The notes under the pieces were generated by a model, which saw nothing but the letters and a program-made list of their open reading frames with translations, was not told the origin of the DNA and ran no database searches. A DNA stretch of 64,000 bases from Hymenolepis diminuta (lineage: Eukaryota; Platyhelminthes; Cestoda; Cyclophyllidea; Hymenolepididae): assembly GCA_900708905.1 (NCBI GenBank), contig CAADRB010000064.1:71344-135343 (forward strand), read 5' to 3'. The position numbers and the translations under genes are program-made. Position 1 is the first letter of the stretch. The number at the start of each line of letters is the position of its first letter. Shown here piece by piece: positions 37,339-52,300 of the stretch.

Positions 37339-40300
37339 GTAAGTAGAATGAGTGTTTTTGCAAAATTCATCAATCCTCTCGATGCTGTTTAGTCACCACT
37401 ATTTTCAGTTTGTTTTACACTTCTTAGTTGATAAGGAGATCATTTTCTGTGTTTAAGTGGTTTTTTCTGGTCTCAAACTGTAAAATGCAAATGATAAATG
37501 TTTTCACGTATTTGAAGTTGAGAACAAGATCGGTTTTATATTATTTAATTATCCGGCTCATTTTGGCTGTTTTAGTTTACGTCATGTTCTTATTTAGTGC
37601 CCCTTTAAATACAAACTGTTATTGGAGTAATGTCGCTCCTAAATTTCATTTTGGTAATGAAGAAGTCAATTTACAACTGCCTTTCTTGGTGATCACTTCA
37701 ATACATGGAAAAGCTATGTCGATGTTCGAACTTGTGCCACTCATTTTCTCACTATTGAAGAAATCGAAATGAAGTTATTTACTAAAACGAATGGATTAAA
37801 TAAAACTGACCAAATTTAACTCAACACTTGTTTTATTTCTTGAATTTTTATGCCTTTTCATAAGAACACTCATGTTGGGTTGCAATTGAGCATTTTTAGC
37901 TGTCTTGATATTCCTAGATCAAAGCCGGCAAGCCCTTTTATGTTGTGAATAAATTCAGCAGATTTGAAATTAATTTGGGTGTACCGTGAGCGGTTTTCGT
38001 CCTAAAAGTTTAATTTCTCTTTTGATTTGCCTTTAAATAAGGGTTATTTAGAATTTATTGTTGCGGAAGTGATTTTCTCTTTGTTATTTAGTATTTAAAA
38101 TACTATCTTTTCGTAATTAATACTAAACGGTTCTTGATGATGGTTGTGGTCTTTTAACCTGAATCCACTTCATAATCTCGTTAGAACTGAATGTTAATTT
38201 GATCAATCCGATTCTTAATAAAGCAACAACTTTGTCTACACTTTAAAAACTGAGATACCAAAAGCATGGGAATTTGTCCTTTACTACTGTGGCTTGTGTT
38301 TTCATAATTATTACCGAAATGCTATTGGTTATGTTCTCTCTTTTGTTTCTAATGTTCAAAATGCAAAATTAGCATCTAGAAATCTTAGAAATAACTACCT
38401 GATCTTTTTGGAAAATTTGGTTTGAATTTCTCACAATGGCATCACTATTACTATGGGAAAATGAAATTGAATCAAATTTGAGATTTTGTGTTAGAAGAAA
38501 GGTGTCAAAATTGCTGAAGGCGATTCACTTTAGCGCGTTTGAAGAATTATTTCATTTTTTATTTGCTTAATGTTGCAGCCTATTTCTTAAACTTCTTTTA
38601 TCAGATTTAAAATTGATACTCAATAACGATGAATCCATCCAATCGCAGTTTAAATAGGACTTTTCAAACGATTGCTGAATGTGGCACCGTTCTAAATAAC
38701 AATCCATTATTTCTTTTACCTGAAGCCTAAACACTTTTACTAATCTAGACTTCTTTCACTCATCTGTAGTCTATTGACCAGTTGATCAGTTCCAAAATAT
38801 GTGCACCCGAAATTGCTCCGACAGAAACAAGTAAGTTGTTTTATTTTCCCTAATAATGTATACTTTCTATATGTGCATACTTTTGAGGACATTTCAGACT
38901 TTTATTGTGATTAATCGTAGTGTCCAAGTAGATAATAAAGTCTTTAAGCAAAAGAAACTAACTTCTTGATGTGATGAAAAATGTTTGGTCGTTTGTTACA
39001 AGATGTCTTGACCACTACCGTTCATTCAAACAAATTATGACGCTGCTTAAAAACGTCTTCCAGTTATAAATGAAATATGAAACACATTACTTTTCAAAAT
39101 TATGCTGAAAAATAGCAAGATCCTATTGCTGCTTTTGCAGAATTTGGGATTCCAGATTGGAAGTCGGCTTTATTAATGTTCTTTTCCGTAAATAGGCACT
39201 AATGGCTAGTCTAGTTCATGGACAACTGTCTCCGATCAACCATGAACAAATCTTACAATTTTGTACTTTGTAGTAGACTAATTAATGTCTTGCTATAATT
39301 GCTTTATTTCTCCCAAAAGACAACAAAATAAACCACTTTAAACTGCTTACTCAGCATGACATGCCCGTTGAGGATTAAAAGGGAGGGAAGTAAAGATGCT
39401 AAAAACCCACTGCGCTCAATAATGACACAGAACAGAAGGTAGGGAGATCGAAATATCCTCATTGTCAGACATATTTGTAAGTGTTTTATTATCAACTTCC
39501 GTGTCAACAAGAATTTGAATATTTGGATCCTTTGTATAAGGTATTTTTGAAAGTAGAACTTAGGAAGTTACCTATTCAATTGGAACCAATCCTAATGACA
39601 TATTGATGGATTATAGTTTTTGTTGTCAAATGCAATAGTAAATACTCATTAGCGCTAATGCGCTGTCTTGCTTTTCTGAATTTTATTGTCCATCTGAATG
39701 GAGCATACCCTTTAATGGAACATTAAATGGGAAGGGGAGAGGGGAAATAAGGTAAAGTGGAAATGGAAGATTTTGTATCTGGAAAATAAAGAATTGATTT
39801 CTATGCAATTTAAATTGTGGTAGGAACTTTGAGAACATTCTCTTATTAGTAGAAGAGGGCGTACAACTGAAAGTAACCAGTTTTAAAGATGAGTTATTAA
39901 TGAAACTCCTATGGCAGATTTGTTAGTTGATTTAAGCTACGGTTTGCGACTCTACTCAACTCAAGGTAACTTTCACTTCTCTGATTTGTATAGCACTCCT
40001 TGAGACTTCCATCTAACCCCGTGGACAGTTATATGTTTCTGCTTGAGCATGTTGTTCAAATGTCTTAAACCTGTTCGATTTCAGCAAACATACATTATGG
40101 TTTCGTATGTTTTCTCGACTTGTGGCACCTTAGTTTATGTGTTCTGGCGATTTTTGTAATCGCGCGTCGTGTGATTGACTTTGGTGGTTAGTTTGCTTGT
40201 TAATGAAGGCGTGTAGTTCACTAACCAATCAAATCAATAATTGTGATGACCATTTACATCCATAATTATTTATTTTAAGAAAAAGATACAGCGAAAAGAT

Positions 40301-43300
40301 TTCTCTTATCGTCTTCCCCAATATTTTGGGTTCTTTAAATTACCTACTACGCAGTAGGCGCATCTGAAGTTATATGAAGAATTTAAAATGAAGAACCGAT
40401 GGAAATCCAGTGGTATCTAAAGTATCAACTTTCTCTGGTTTCATTGTTGTGTATCAGGTGTTTTTTGTTATAGTCTTCTCGATTTTCCGTTACCATTTTG
40501 TCATTTATTTTCATATCGTGGCAACTACTTCCAGAAGGTTCTTAGTCCGTTTTTATGTAAATACAACGCTTGATTCGTCTTGTAAAATGTTATTCAAACT
40601 TGCACGTCGGAAGAATTTTTCAAATAGTGGGCTTCTATGTATTAACTTATAATCACTCAAGGATTAACTATTAACCTACACAGTCAATACGCTGATGAAA
40701 GAAGTTAATTCGGTCCAGTTTAACGAACACTCTTTCTGTATCTGTCACGTTTCAACCAGTTTTGTGACAATTGTAAAATTTGAAGATCACTTCTTGTGTA
40801 TTATTAAAAGCAAGAAATCGGTTATGTTTAAATTTTCCGGTGATGCTATAATTTTCACGGTTACAGTATTTACCATTTGGGCCACCTTTGAATGATCTGC
40901 AACGCGATGAATACTGGAAAAATCTTCAACAGTAGTCCAAACTAATCTTTAATTTGGACAGTATTTCTTGTGAACAACATTGGGCTTTGCGAATGTGGAA
41001 TAATATTTTTTTCGTCCGGATCAAATTTTCATCCCCGAAAGTCACCGTTATTCACCCCATTTTCATTAGTTTTAATTAACTTTCACTGAGAATTTCCCAC
41101 AAAAGTAGAAATATGATAAAGGAATAGATGATAGGTGAGGTAATGGCACTCGTAACCAAGTCCGAAATATTGTGAATGAAACAATGAATATTGTTTTCGG
41201 TGCACAGGCCAATTACCACAATGAAATCTTCATTTTAATTGGTGATGATAGTCAGTATCTTGAACTCTGTCTATTTCTTCTGCTTTTTCCAAGTTGGATG
41301 AATAACTGTCAGCTTCCAGTAACCTTTATTAGTGGTAAGGTATATCCTGTAAGATACCCTCGTTTTCTGAAGGCCTATATTTATATTGGCGGCATTATTA
41401 TTTACGCGGTAGTTTTCCTGGTTTTGGATTGTTGATCAGCCTTTGTCACGTGTGAAAATGCAAGTACAGGGAAGGCAACTTAGATTTTAAATTCTTCTTT
41501 AACTCGGAGTTGCGAAGTTAGTGGCTGTGTTTGGGGGCGGCGATATCGGTTTGTTTCTGAAAAGTTCACATAAACGCTGGACTAAACGCATATTTGGTCG
41601 AGCTTTAGACTTTAAACTTGACGTTGTCCCTGAATGTTTTATTTATAGGATATATTTCTTCAGCAGTTAGTGCTTAAATTGCATCAGGTCCATTCGGCCT
41701 TATTTCCAAAGTTCAAACTAGTTTAATCAATATGAATTGTGTTTACATGACTGAGATATTCTAAGTTGAAATATTTGATTTGGAATAAATACAGCTGAAA
41801 TGATGCTCAAGGCATTGTCTACGAAAAGTTAGATTGTGTTAGTGATTTCCTTTCCTATCGTTGTCCAGTTTCGCCCCATATACGTCGCTTTCTAAAATTC
41901 CTGAGGCGCATATCCCGTAAATTGACAGTCGAGCAACTTGCAAAATAAATCGAGAATCTTCATTATAGTGTCAGTATGATTTTTGTCTAAAACGAATAAA
42001 TTTTCAGACATGTGTGCTACAGAGTCTAGGTAATTGAAAATGTCTTCAATTACACATTTCTAGCAATTTGCATTATGGCGCCTTTTGTTTGTGACAATTT
42101 TGATTTCTTCAAGTATTTTATTTTGAATCGATACTATTGATGTTTGAACATAACGCCACCTTTGCTATCCATTGGTTTATAATGACAGATCGCTATTCGG
42201 TTTACTCCTTTGGTATTATCATCGTGGTTGTAGTCTATAATTTCAAGTAGATAAATAATTGTGCAAGGAGTGTGTAAAAGAGTCATTATCAGTAAGTTTC
42301 AAAAAGTTTAAACAATTTATGTGTACATGTATTATTTGTGCCAAATTTAGATTCTGTTGCTACCAATAGATCCAACAAACATTTACAGTTCCAGATGAAC
42401 CTAGCGAGTTTAAATATTCAAACTAAAACGATCCTCAATGTGAAACGAGACCACTTAATACTTTTTACTCATCAAAAGGAACTCTTGTTTTGAACTGTTC
42501 GGATCTCGCATTCCTTTTTTAGGATTTACAGTTATATATCTTTCCGTGCATGCTGCTTATTATTTCGATTACAACGGAATTTATACGCATATGTGCTTAT
42601 TACTTATTCGCTTCGCCAGTCATTCCGCGGTATTCAGTTAGATTTAGAAGCCCTATTTTTACAGCTGTCCTCCCATTACTATTACGAATAGTAGATTAGT
42701 TGGAGTACCACCTGTTGTAAGGATGTTTCAATGTGTGGTCTAGCCCGCTTCCATGAGGTATACCACACTTGTGCAGACCTTAGAGGGAGGGATAGAGATT
42801 TAATCAGGCAAGACTAATTCAGTAACCGGGTCTTTATTGATTGAATTATGATACTATTTGTGGATTTGGTATTGGGTCTGTCCGGATAATGATTGGCAGG
42901 AGAGGACTGAACCAATCGTTGAACCAACCAATTAATCAGAGTCTCAGCGTATGAATTGGGAGACAACGAACCAGTTGAGAAGTGACGTCTGATCTCGTCA
43001 TGCCTTGACCTCCCATGGTTATGATGTGGAACTGATATTGCACTTCCGGCGCACGGCTAAGTATTGTTTCGTCTTCCTATCACCACGAAATTTTTGCATT
43101 ATTTTTCTGAGAAATGACACATTTTGTCTGGGAAACTTTTCTAGCTTATCTCAATGTAATACTGGTTATGAGATTTTCCTATTCCTTTATGCTGAGATGA
43201 GGTGTAAAGTATGAAAACTGCTCAAAAATTCATTAAAAATTTCCTGTGTTCTCCGTTTATTCAAACCTTATAAGGACTAGTAGGGAAACATGTGTAGTAA

Positions 43301-46300
43301 TCAGTGTGTTTAATGAGGCTTTAAGTCTCTTCTGCCTTACCTTTAACATTGGTAACGAACTTTATCAATATTTATCATAAGTGTTAGATTAAAGTAAATG
43401 TCAGTTATAATCACCCTGCCTTTAAATGCCACTAAAGTACTTTCAATAAAGAGGCTGTAGTCAAGCTGATAGACTCCTGATTTTACACAGTTTCCGGAAA
43501 CAAAATAAGCGGAGATTTTTTGTTTTCCTTGGAGCCGAAGTCTAACATCAAGATATTCACCTTCAACGCTAAAAGGAAATATATCATTGGCATCTTTTTT
43601 CACAAGCTCTGAAAGATTCATTAAGGAATTAGCTTATGTTTAGGTAGTGTTCAACGCAGACTTCTTTAGTTCATTATCTTTCTTTTCCTCGTAGAACTCG
43701 GGCGCTGCATTCCCAAGCGTCTCTTCTCGGAACTGGAGACTCGCAATCTTCGTGTCTTAGCCAATCCTGAAACCGAAAAGCCTCCTCCAAGGTATTTATT
43801 TCTTTGAAATTATCTTCAAACTTTTTTAACGGCAATCCAATCTTTAGTACCTAAATTATTAATCTTCTGTTCATTTCTTTGTTTCTTGCATTGACTCAGT
43901 GGCATAATGTTTATTCACCCACTTTATTTTCAAATTTTAAGATATAGAGTTCTATGTCTAATGATAATAGACGTCGGAGTACTGGTTCTGGTCGTTGTAT
44001 AACTATTTGAATTTTTCTATGAATATGTGCGTAGAGCCCACAATGCCATAGCATATCGTTTTCGCCGTTAAATGCAGTCATCTTGCGTTCAGTGCTTCTC
44101 GGGACACATCTAGTGGAGCATAATGGTTAAAAAAGGTTGGTGGAGGTATACGAAAGTGGAAATTTCCAGTGCTCATCCTATTTCAACACTCCCCTTATTG
44201 CTTCTAATCAGAATTACATTTTGCATTTCGAGTTATTCAATAAGTATTTAAGAATCAGGCAAAATTAAAATATTCCTGTTTCAAATTTTTTCTAACTTCT
44301 CCAATATTTTCCGTTTCAAGCAAATTTATGGAGTAAGCGATACCTTTGGTTCTCGTTTTTTATGTTCATTCACACCCCGATTGTTTCTATATCTGTTCAC
44401 GTTTGCACTTGATGCTCTTTCGTTGAAATCTTTGTTTAATTTTTTATTTGCTTATCTACAGTGATACTTAATAAAACTTTCTTCCTTTTCTATCTATTTA
44501 GCTTTCAAGCAATTGTGTTCGGTGCTCGAACGATAATAACACAGATGCTCGAGGATTTGGTCAGATCCTGGAAGGTTATTATAGCGTAAGTTATCTTCTG
44601 TTTTTAAAATGGTTATATTTTGATGGTTTTTATCCTCAAGGGTTTCAAAGCTTATCCGTACATAGATATGACAATGCATTTGATGAGCAACACCATTTAA
44701 ACTATCCTTAAAGGGGATCATAATTGGTGAATTTTAAGTCCATTACTATGACGATGGATCAAGATTTCCTACTGATTTTGTTTTTTAAAAGCTTACTTAC
44801 CTAGATAGATCGCAATGCAAACTAAAAATTTTTCTTGCCACTGATTTTTTGTATTTGTTTCTTTTCCATAAATGAGAAAAAGTGTTTATCTTCAAGTACA
44901 AAAAGCATGTTTGTTCGCAGTAGCTAAATTTAGAAGCTACATTGTGTCAAGTCACGTATTCGACCGGATGAATCAGAGGCTCTGTCTGCATTTTCTGTTT
45001 CCTGGACGAATGGACTTTTTGTGTTGCTCCTGTAACAGCTTAATGGCGCCCAGTTTAGTAAAAGTAAATGACTTTGCCGAAATATAATTTTGATGGTCTT
45101 CCTCTGATCCTAGCGGCTTATTCGATATATAAATTTCATCATAATTGTGTAATTGCAGGAACTGATACTCTTAGTAAATGTAATAAATATTCGCCAGCAA
45201 TCGGTATTACTGATAAGTTCTGCTGTGTTTCAAAAAAATATTCCTTTATTATCTTAATTTGTTTGGGTTATCAATTGACTTGTAGAACTTTTCGGCGTAA
45301 TTTAAACAACATAATAGCAAATCTTAGCTTCTGCTGTTATGCAAATCTTGCTGTCATGTGTTATTTGTCTAGAAAATAAAGTGGTGTTTCTACTCCAGAC
45401 AATAATTTCCAAAGTCATAAACATGGGTGATAATTCAAAAGGTTATAGAATCATGTTCTCCTTTTGTCTCTTTCCGAAAGATTTATGTTTAACAATAGTT
45501 ATATTTGAAATTAGATGGGATAGATTATGAATATATCCCACAAAAGAAATATATATGCTTAAAGATGAGCTGCAGATTCGTTTCAATTTTATGCAAAATT
45601 ATGAGATCATTTCTATTATTTATTACTCACAATAAAACGAAAAATTATAATTTTCAATTGCGGAAGCTAATTAAATCAGTTAACAGAAAGTTCTATAAAT
45701 CATAAAGGAGAAGCGGCTAGAAAGATTCTGAGAGCAGCTTCAAGGTATCGAAGAGGCTTACTTCATTTGATGTTTGGGTTTGGGTTGTACAATATTTACT
45801 AAATGGGCAGTTCACATTCCAAAATACAGATTACACGACTCGTCCCCTGGATTACGGCAATGTATGTCTACGATGCTCATTGCTTATCAAACATTTTTTA
45901 ATCATGAAGAATCGGTCTTGCCAATTCAATTCATTTCTTCTTCAAATGGTCGAGAGGGCAAATGATCTAATATGATATTCAGCAGCTTACAGTCTTGAGA
46001 TAGCAGAAATGGGATAGGTAACAATTTTAACTTAGTATAGCTCCCTAACAGAGCTCATGATAATAATTCCATCATCCCCGTTTCTATTTATTTTTACAGA
46101 TGCTTTTTCCTGGCCGCCTTTGCCTCCTTCCTGTGGACTGTTCTCATGCGGTTCTGTACCTGTGCTATGGTCTACTTCACTCTCCTCGTCTTTGTCACTC
46201 TCTTCGCTATGAGTTAGTTCTTTCTTATAACTTCGGAAGTTTAATTAATAGTTCAGTTAATTTTTAATACCATTAAAGCTCAAATTCCCTTTTGAGTGGT

Positions 46301-49300
46301 AATGTACGTAAGAAAAATTGTTTTCCGCAGATGTTATATATACCGCGATGAATACTTCGTAAAACTACCCACATTTGAGCGCAATTATATGTAGATTTAA
46401 GTAATAATACGGAAAAACGGAAGGTATTTATCTTGCATGGAAATATGTGGTGATAATGTATAGGTCTGGGATCATCTTAATCACACGGTGGTAAGCTTGG
46501 TTATGTTCTCAGGTTCAATTCATTCTCGGATCCGATATTGAAGTTAGTTGTGTAAGTTAAATCCCATGTTTGTTGGAACAGTCATAGGCACCATTCTAAT
46601 TGTTTCACACGTTCGTTCTATTCCAATAAGCTGCTAGCTTAAAATTGAACTTTTGTACCCAATTTGTAGTAATGAAAATGTAGCAACCAGTTTTAATTTT
46701 AAATCACCTGGTGACACTTGGTTCTTGCATACAGGTGTTTTTAATTTAATAAGGGGGATAAGCAGCACGTTAATGGGGATATGAGTTTCAGCATGTGTTT
46801 GAGCTTTTTGAGAGAGACGGGTGTAGAATTTGGCAAAGTTAGATTTGTATTCATGTGTTTTATCATTTCGTATAAATACATTGCCTTTATGGGATTTTAA
46901 CAAGATGTTTAATCATTTTTACCAATTTTTATTATCTCTGTGCGCACCTTATTGTCTAAAGAGAGTTGAGGAGAAGGTGTTTCATAAAAGGTTCATTGGG
47001 GTCGTCGTTTTTTTGGTAAGCAAAACAGGAGATTTGGGAGAGGGAGTGGTTTGTTGAATTCTTCCAACTTCATTAAAGATGAATCCAGTCCCTCTTTTCC
47101 TCTAACTACATTTATCAGGAAAATATTGGCCGGTTATCGGTTGTTCAAACTAGCCTATTGATCGCGTTTTTCGATCATTAATAGGCTCGTTTGACATCTA
47201 AGTGCTTTTTATTGCTTTAATTATTTAACCACTGCTCCTTTTGTTTTTCATAGCAACTGGATTGTGCTTCTGGCGCTATGTGGAGACAAAGAAACTCACC
47301 ACACATCCTCCTCCCTTCTACTTGACTCTCGACATCACCATCTACTTTCGTTATTCCACAACTTGGCTCGTTCTGGGTAAGTTATCAAATGCTGGAATTT
47401 TTGTTTAAAAGTGAATAGAATGTCATAGAAACTGCCTTAAATCCTCATAAACATTTATTCCAGCAATAGTGTATTCAAAATTTGAGTAGAGCGTTAGTAA
47501 AGAACGGGAGTTCGGTATAAAATGTAATTGATATTTATCATTCCCTTACGTGTTGTTGATTTTTAATATTATAGTATCCTTTTCGACTTTTTTTTGGAAA
47601 TAATTCCTTTTGAAATATAATTTTACTATCAATCAATCTTTTTTTAATTTTTAATTGGTCGGGGTATATGAATTTATTTGAGTTAGGTTCGTGAAAAATA
47701 CTGAAGAAGACCAATTAGACAATGAAGTTTTCCATTTATTTCGTGTTAACGGGGCCGCGATGGAGGGAATGCCGTAAAAAACAGTTGGTTAATCCTAATC
47801 GCCATCGTAAGTGTTTGGAGAAAATGGGCACCTTATTCCGAACAGGAGCCACAAGACATCCGAATTCCGACTTGTAGGGACTATAACCCTCTCTTTAATT
47901 ACTTTGTCCTTAGTTTACCTTATGATGACCATAATTATTGGTCGAATAATTAAATTATTCCTTGCTTATCAAATTAATTTTAATATTATTAAAGCAAGAA
48001 AATTTAGCTATTTTTAATCTTGGCAAATTGTCTGCTAAAATGGTTTAATAAACTAGAGCGGAAGGGTTACGCATAAAAGCGGGAGTATTTTCCTTATTGT
48101 ATTCTAGATTCATCGCATTTTACTAAGTAGTTCACAGTACCATAATTCCATATTTCAAAGTTAAAATTTCATAATATGATCCCTGGGTTTCTGAATAATA
48201 GTTCACGTTCAAGGTGCTGGCTGTTGATTGACCACTAGGCCAAACATGAGAGGTTGGTTTTGATATCTGGGGGTATATTTGTATCTTTTCTGATAATAGC
48301 TAAAGCAGATGGTTTCTGCAAAGCAGTGCTCATTTAAAATTTTGTCAAAACTTTTGCTTGATTGCCTTTAAGTAGAAACAAATATTTGGAATATAATATT
48401 TTATTAGTCTTGTACATAATAGGTATTACGAAAAAGAATTCTGTACTAAATCTTATTGAATTGTATTATGAAATATAACATGCTTCAATAATTCAAGATA
48501 AGATTTAATTTGCAGACGCACCACAAGGGATCTTTAGCCTGAGAGTAAAAGCAACTTTCATAGCAAGTTGAGTCACTTAATATTCACTAAATAGACGAGA
48601 AGAACGCAAGGTTACTTGTAGGGCTTGCCGTCATGTATCCCTTAATTAAAGTTAAAATTCAATACCAGATAGAAGTAACAGTTATTACTGGCTATTTCAT
48701 TATATATTTTTTCATTGATAGGTATAATCTCTGCGTTGGTTCTACTTCTTGTCCTGTTGATTATAATCTTCCTTCGAAAGAAAATATCTCTTGCCAGCCG
48801 TGTTATTGGAGAGGCAAGCAAGTAAGGATTACTCTCAATCCTCTATCGCTTCTTTGAAATTCTTAACTGTGGTTGCTTCCTAAATGCTACTTAATTCCAG
48901 GGCCATTGGTCACATGCCCTTTACTCTCTTCTGGCCAATCTTCCCATTCGCTTTTATCCTTGGAGCAATTGCTCTCTGGCTCTTTGTTGATCTAAACATT
49001 CGGTCAATTGCAATAGCTGAGGGTGTCTACTTCAATCGAACCCGAACTGAACCGAAGAGCAAATTTTCCAAGGAGTGGATTGATTGGGTCTTTGAAGGTG
49101 CTCATAAGTGCGACCCTATGGTGAGTTATCGTTGCTTTTATTTTCCCTTTTTTTTCACCTAATTCTCGATGAAAATATATGATCAGTTTGACATTATTCC
49201 CCTTTCTTCGTTTTACAAAATTAGTATCTTGCATTTTAAGGACTACTTGCCAGTCGATCTTGTCTAAGATTGATTAAGTATTGCTTTCTCTAACCAGCAA

Positions 49301-52300
49301 ATTGTTAATTAATCTTCTAAATTCGATTAGATGATTTTATGTGTATCTTTTATTTATTTTGTTTTTAGTCCAATTATACTCAAGGACAATTTTGCTTCTA
49401 TGTGAAACACGTGGTTACCAAGTGAGTACTCTGTTTTGATTTCTGATGCTAAATTGAATTATTCAAGTCACTTAATTTCATCTGGCAACTTCAATTTCGC
49501 AAACACACTTTCTGGAATTCTTTGGGATTGATCAGCAATATTATCTTCTCATCTTTTCGCTAATTTTGACAGTATCGTAATATCCTAAGAATGAAATAAA
49601 ACACTCCTATTGTGATTTATTAATACGCTCTACGGAAAAAGCTCAAATTAATATCGAAATCTTTTATTGAATTTTTTGTATGTTTTACCATGGTAACTGT
49701 AGCAGCTTTTCTTTGACTTTTTCGACAAAAAAAAGATAGTTCATTNNNNNNNNNNNNNNNNNNNNNNNNNNNNNNNNNNNNNNNNNNNNNNNNNNNNNNN
49801 NNNNNNNNNNNNNNNNNNNNNNNNNNNNNNNNNNNNNNNNNNNNNNNNNNNNNNNNNNNNNNNNNNNNNNNNNNNNNNNNNNNNNNNNNNNNNNNNNNNN
49901 NNNNNNNNNNNNNNNNNNNNNNNNNNNNNNNNNNNNNNNNNNNNNNNNNNNNNNNNNNNNNNNNNNNNNNNNNNNNNNNNNNNNNNNNNNNNNNNNNNNN
50001 NNNNNNNNNNNNNNNNNNNNNNNNNNNNNNNNNNNNNNNNNNNNNNNNNNNNNNNNNNNNNNNNNNNNNNNNNNNNNNNNNNNNNNNNNNNNNNNNNNNN
50101 NNNNNNNNNNNNNNNNNNNNNNNNNNNNNNNNNNNNNNNNNNNNNNNNNNNNNNNNNNNNNNNNNNNNNNNNNNNNNNNNNNNNNNNNNNNNNNNNNNNN
50201 NNNNNTAGCAGGCGGGTGGTATTTTGATTTCTCAACATCAAGGTCATAAAGACAACTCGTGTTCCCATATAATACTATTATTTGATTAATAAATAATAAT
50301 AGTCTAGTGATGTCTAGTGGACAGTTATATCATAGCTACAGAAACTAGCCTTCCTAGCATTGAAGCAGTACAGAAGAGGTATACTTGACAAGAGACTTGA
50401 TAGATATTTATCATAGGACTTCAGAATATTTGCTTTAGAAAAGAAGGGTGCTTATCCTCTGAATTTGATAGTATAACAATTGTTCAAGAGTCATGACGCC
50501 TCAGACACAACAAATTTGGGAATTTATAAACTCACATTTGCCACCGACGTCCGTTAATTTACAGTATTTCAGTATAAAAATCCTAGGCTGCTTTTCTTAT
50601 ACTTGAGATATTATCATTCTTGTGAATAGTTATTACGTGTAAACGAATGTTTTTAATATACGCGGTTTTGGTATCTTCGTCTGCTTCAGCTATACGCCAT
50701 GGTTACAAGTCTATAACTTTGTCGTGTGCCTCTGGCTCATTAACTACTTCATTGCTGTCGATCAAATGACTCTCGCGGGAACTTTCGCTAAGTTCTACTT
50801 CTCCCAGCGTCAATTGCGTCGTCGTGGTGGTCCGAATCCTTGCTACTTCTGTGGAGTCTGCCTGATCTTTGGAACTGGCGCTAGCGTCATACTCTTCCAC
50901 ACCGGTTCACTGGCACTTGGCTCACTTCTCATCACTCTTTTGTGGATTCTAAGAGCAATTCTATTGAAGATTGAGAGACGTCTTAAGTTGGCAAATAATG
51001 AGATTGCCAAGTTCTTTATGAGATGTCTCTGTTGTTGTTTTTGGTGTTTGGACAAGTTCCTGCGGTTCCTGAACAGGAATGCTTATATTATGGTAAGCCA
51101 CAAAAATTTCAACAAAATAAAATTTTTTTTCTACTTTATTAATATAAGTACCATTGCATTTTACTTTTTGCTTTCAAAATTCCACCCATTTATGTTGATC
51201 TCTATTAGTCTATAATCTCCACGCCAATTTACGTGCCTCCATGTCCACCTTTCTCGAAACTAGCGTAGTTCAAGAGGATACAGGCAGTTTTTAACTTGAA
51301 TGAGCCATCGGATTTGGCCCGCTTATCTACCTTTAGGAACTCTTTATTGAAACTTAATTGAGATTCCATCAAATGCCTGAATCACTTTTTTCCGATACGG
51401 TTGAATTGCTAATAAAGGAATAGTTATTGCAATTAAACTCATTAGGACATAATGAATAGAGGAGTTTAGCTCAGGGAGAAATCAATTTCAGATGATGAAA
51501 GTTAGCTAAAATAGCGCGAACTCCGTAATCGCAAGATAAGAAGCAGGAAGGTTCAATAACATAGTGACGTGTCACCCATTATGTTTCCAGCGGTTTCCCG
51601 AATTGATTAGATTATAGTAAGAGAAGATTATAGAGAATTATAGATTATAGAAAGAATAACCCCTTTGCTTATGGGTTGTCTGTTAAAACGGACTTACATT
51701 GCAGTCCTTCTTTTACCTAACTTGAATGGACGTCTTCTGAATCTTGTGTGCGTAGTCCTCAATGTGCTAAATTATATGTATTGGAAAAATTGATTATAAC
51801 TTAGATGTCGAGGGATGAAGCGTATTCGGGATTGTGTGAAGAAATGGTAAAATTGGGAAAAATTGATAGCTAACTAAGGTTAGTCATAAGATCACTGCAA
51901 ATAGGTGCAGTTGGCTATTTTCTTTCAAGCCTCTGAACTTGAAGCCTCCATATTCTAATATTCGGAGGGACTTCGTATATACCTATCTATTATTATATTT
52001 AAAAAGAAGACTAATTTAAAAGTAGATAAATTAGTTTCCTTCTCTCTGAATATTAGTCAGTTAACACTATCTCTCAGTATAGTTAAGTTTATTGCCTATT
52101 TTTGGGTAATTCCAGTATATCTGAGAAGAATTTATCAAAAGGAGTTAGGAGATTTAGTAAGAGATAGAAATTACTGTGGTTGTATTTTTCCATGAAATTA
52201 GACTGTAGACTCGCCAGATTAAGTAATATGAACAATAAGCTCTTCATCTATCTCGTAGGTGATTTTGTTATGGTTCATGATGACTCAGAAGTTTTTGATA

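Noticed and set aside
37428..37772. 114-codon plus-strand frame in CTL intron 6
   Set aside because: It lies entirely between two confirmed exons, has a hydrophobic AT-driven composition, matches no family I know and has no splice partners.
49741..50268. 175-codon minus-strand frame across the 460-N gap
   Set aside because: Almost entirely undefined bases, so it is not an open frame in any real sense.
50703..50900. Minus-strand frames at 50703-50900 and 50843-51055
   Set aside because: They are antisense shadows of CTL exon 15, whose plus-strand translation carries the family signatures.
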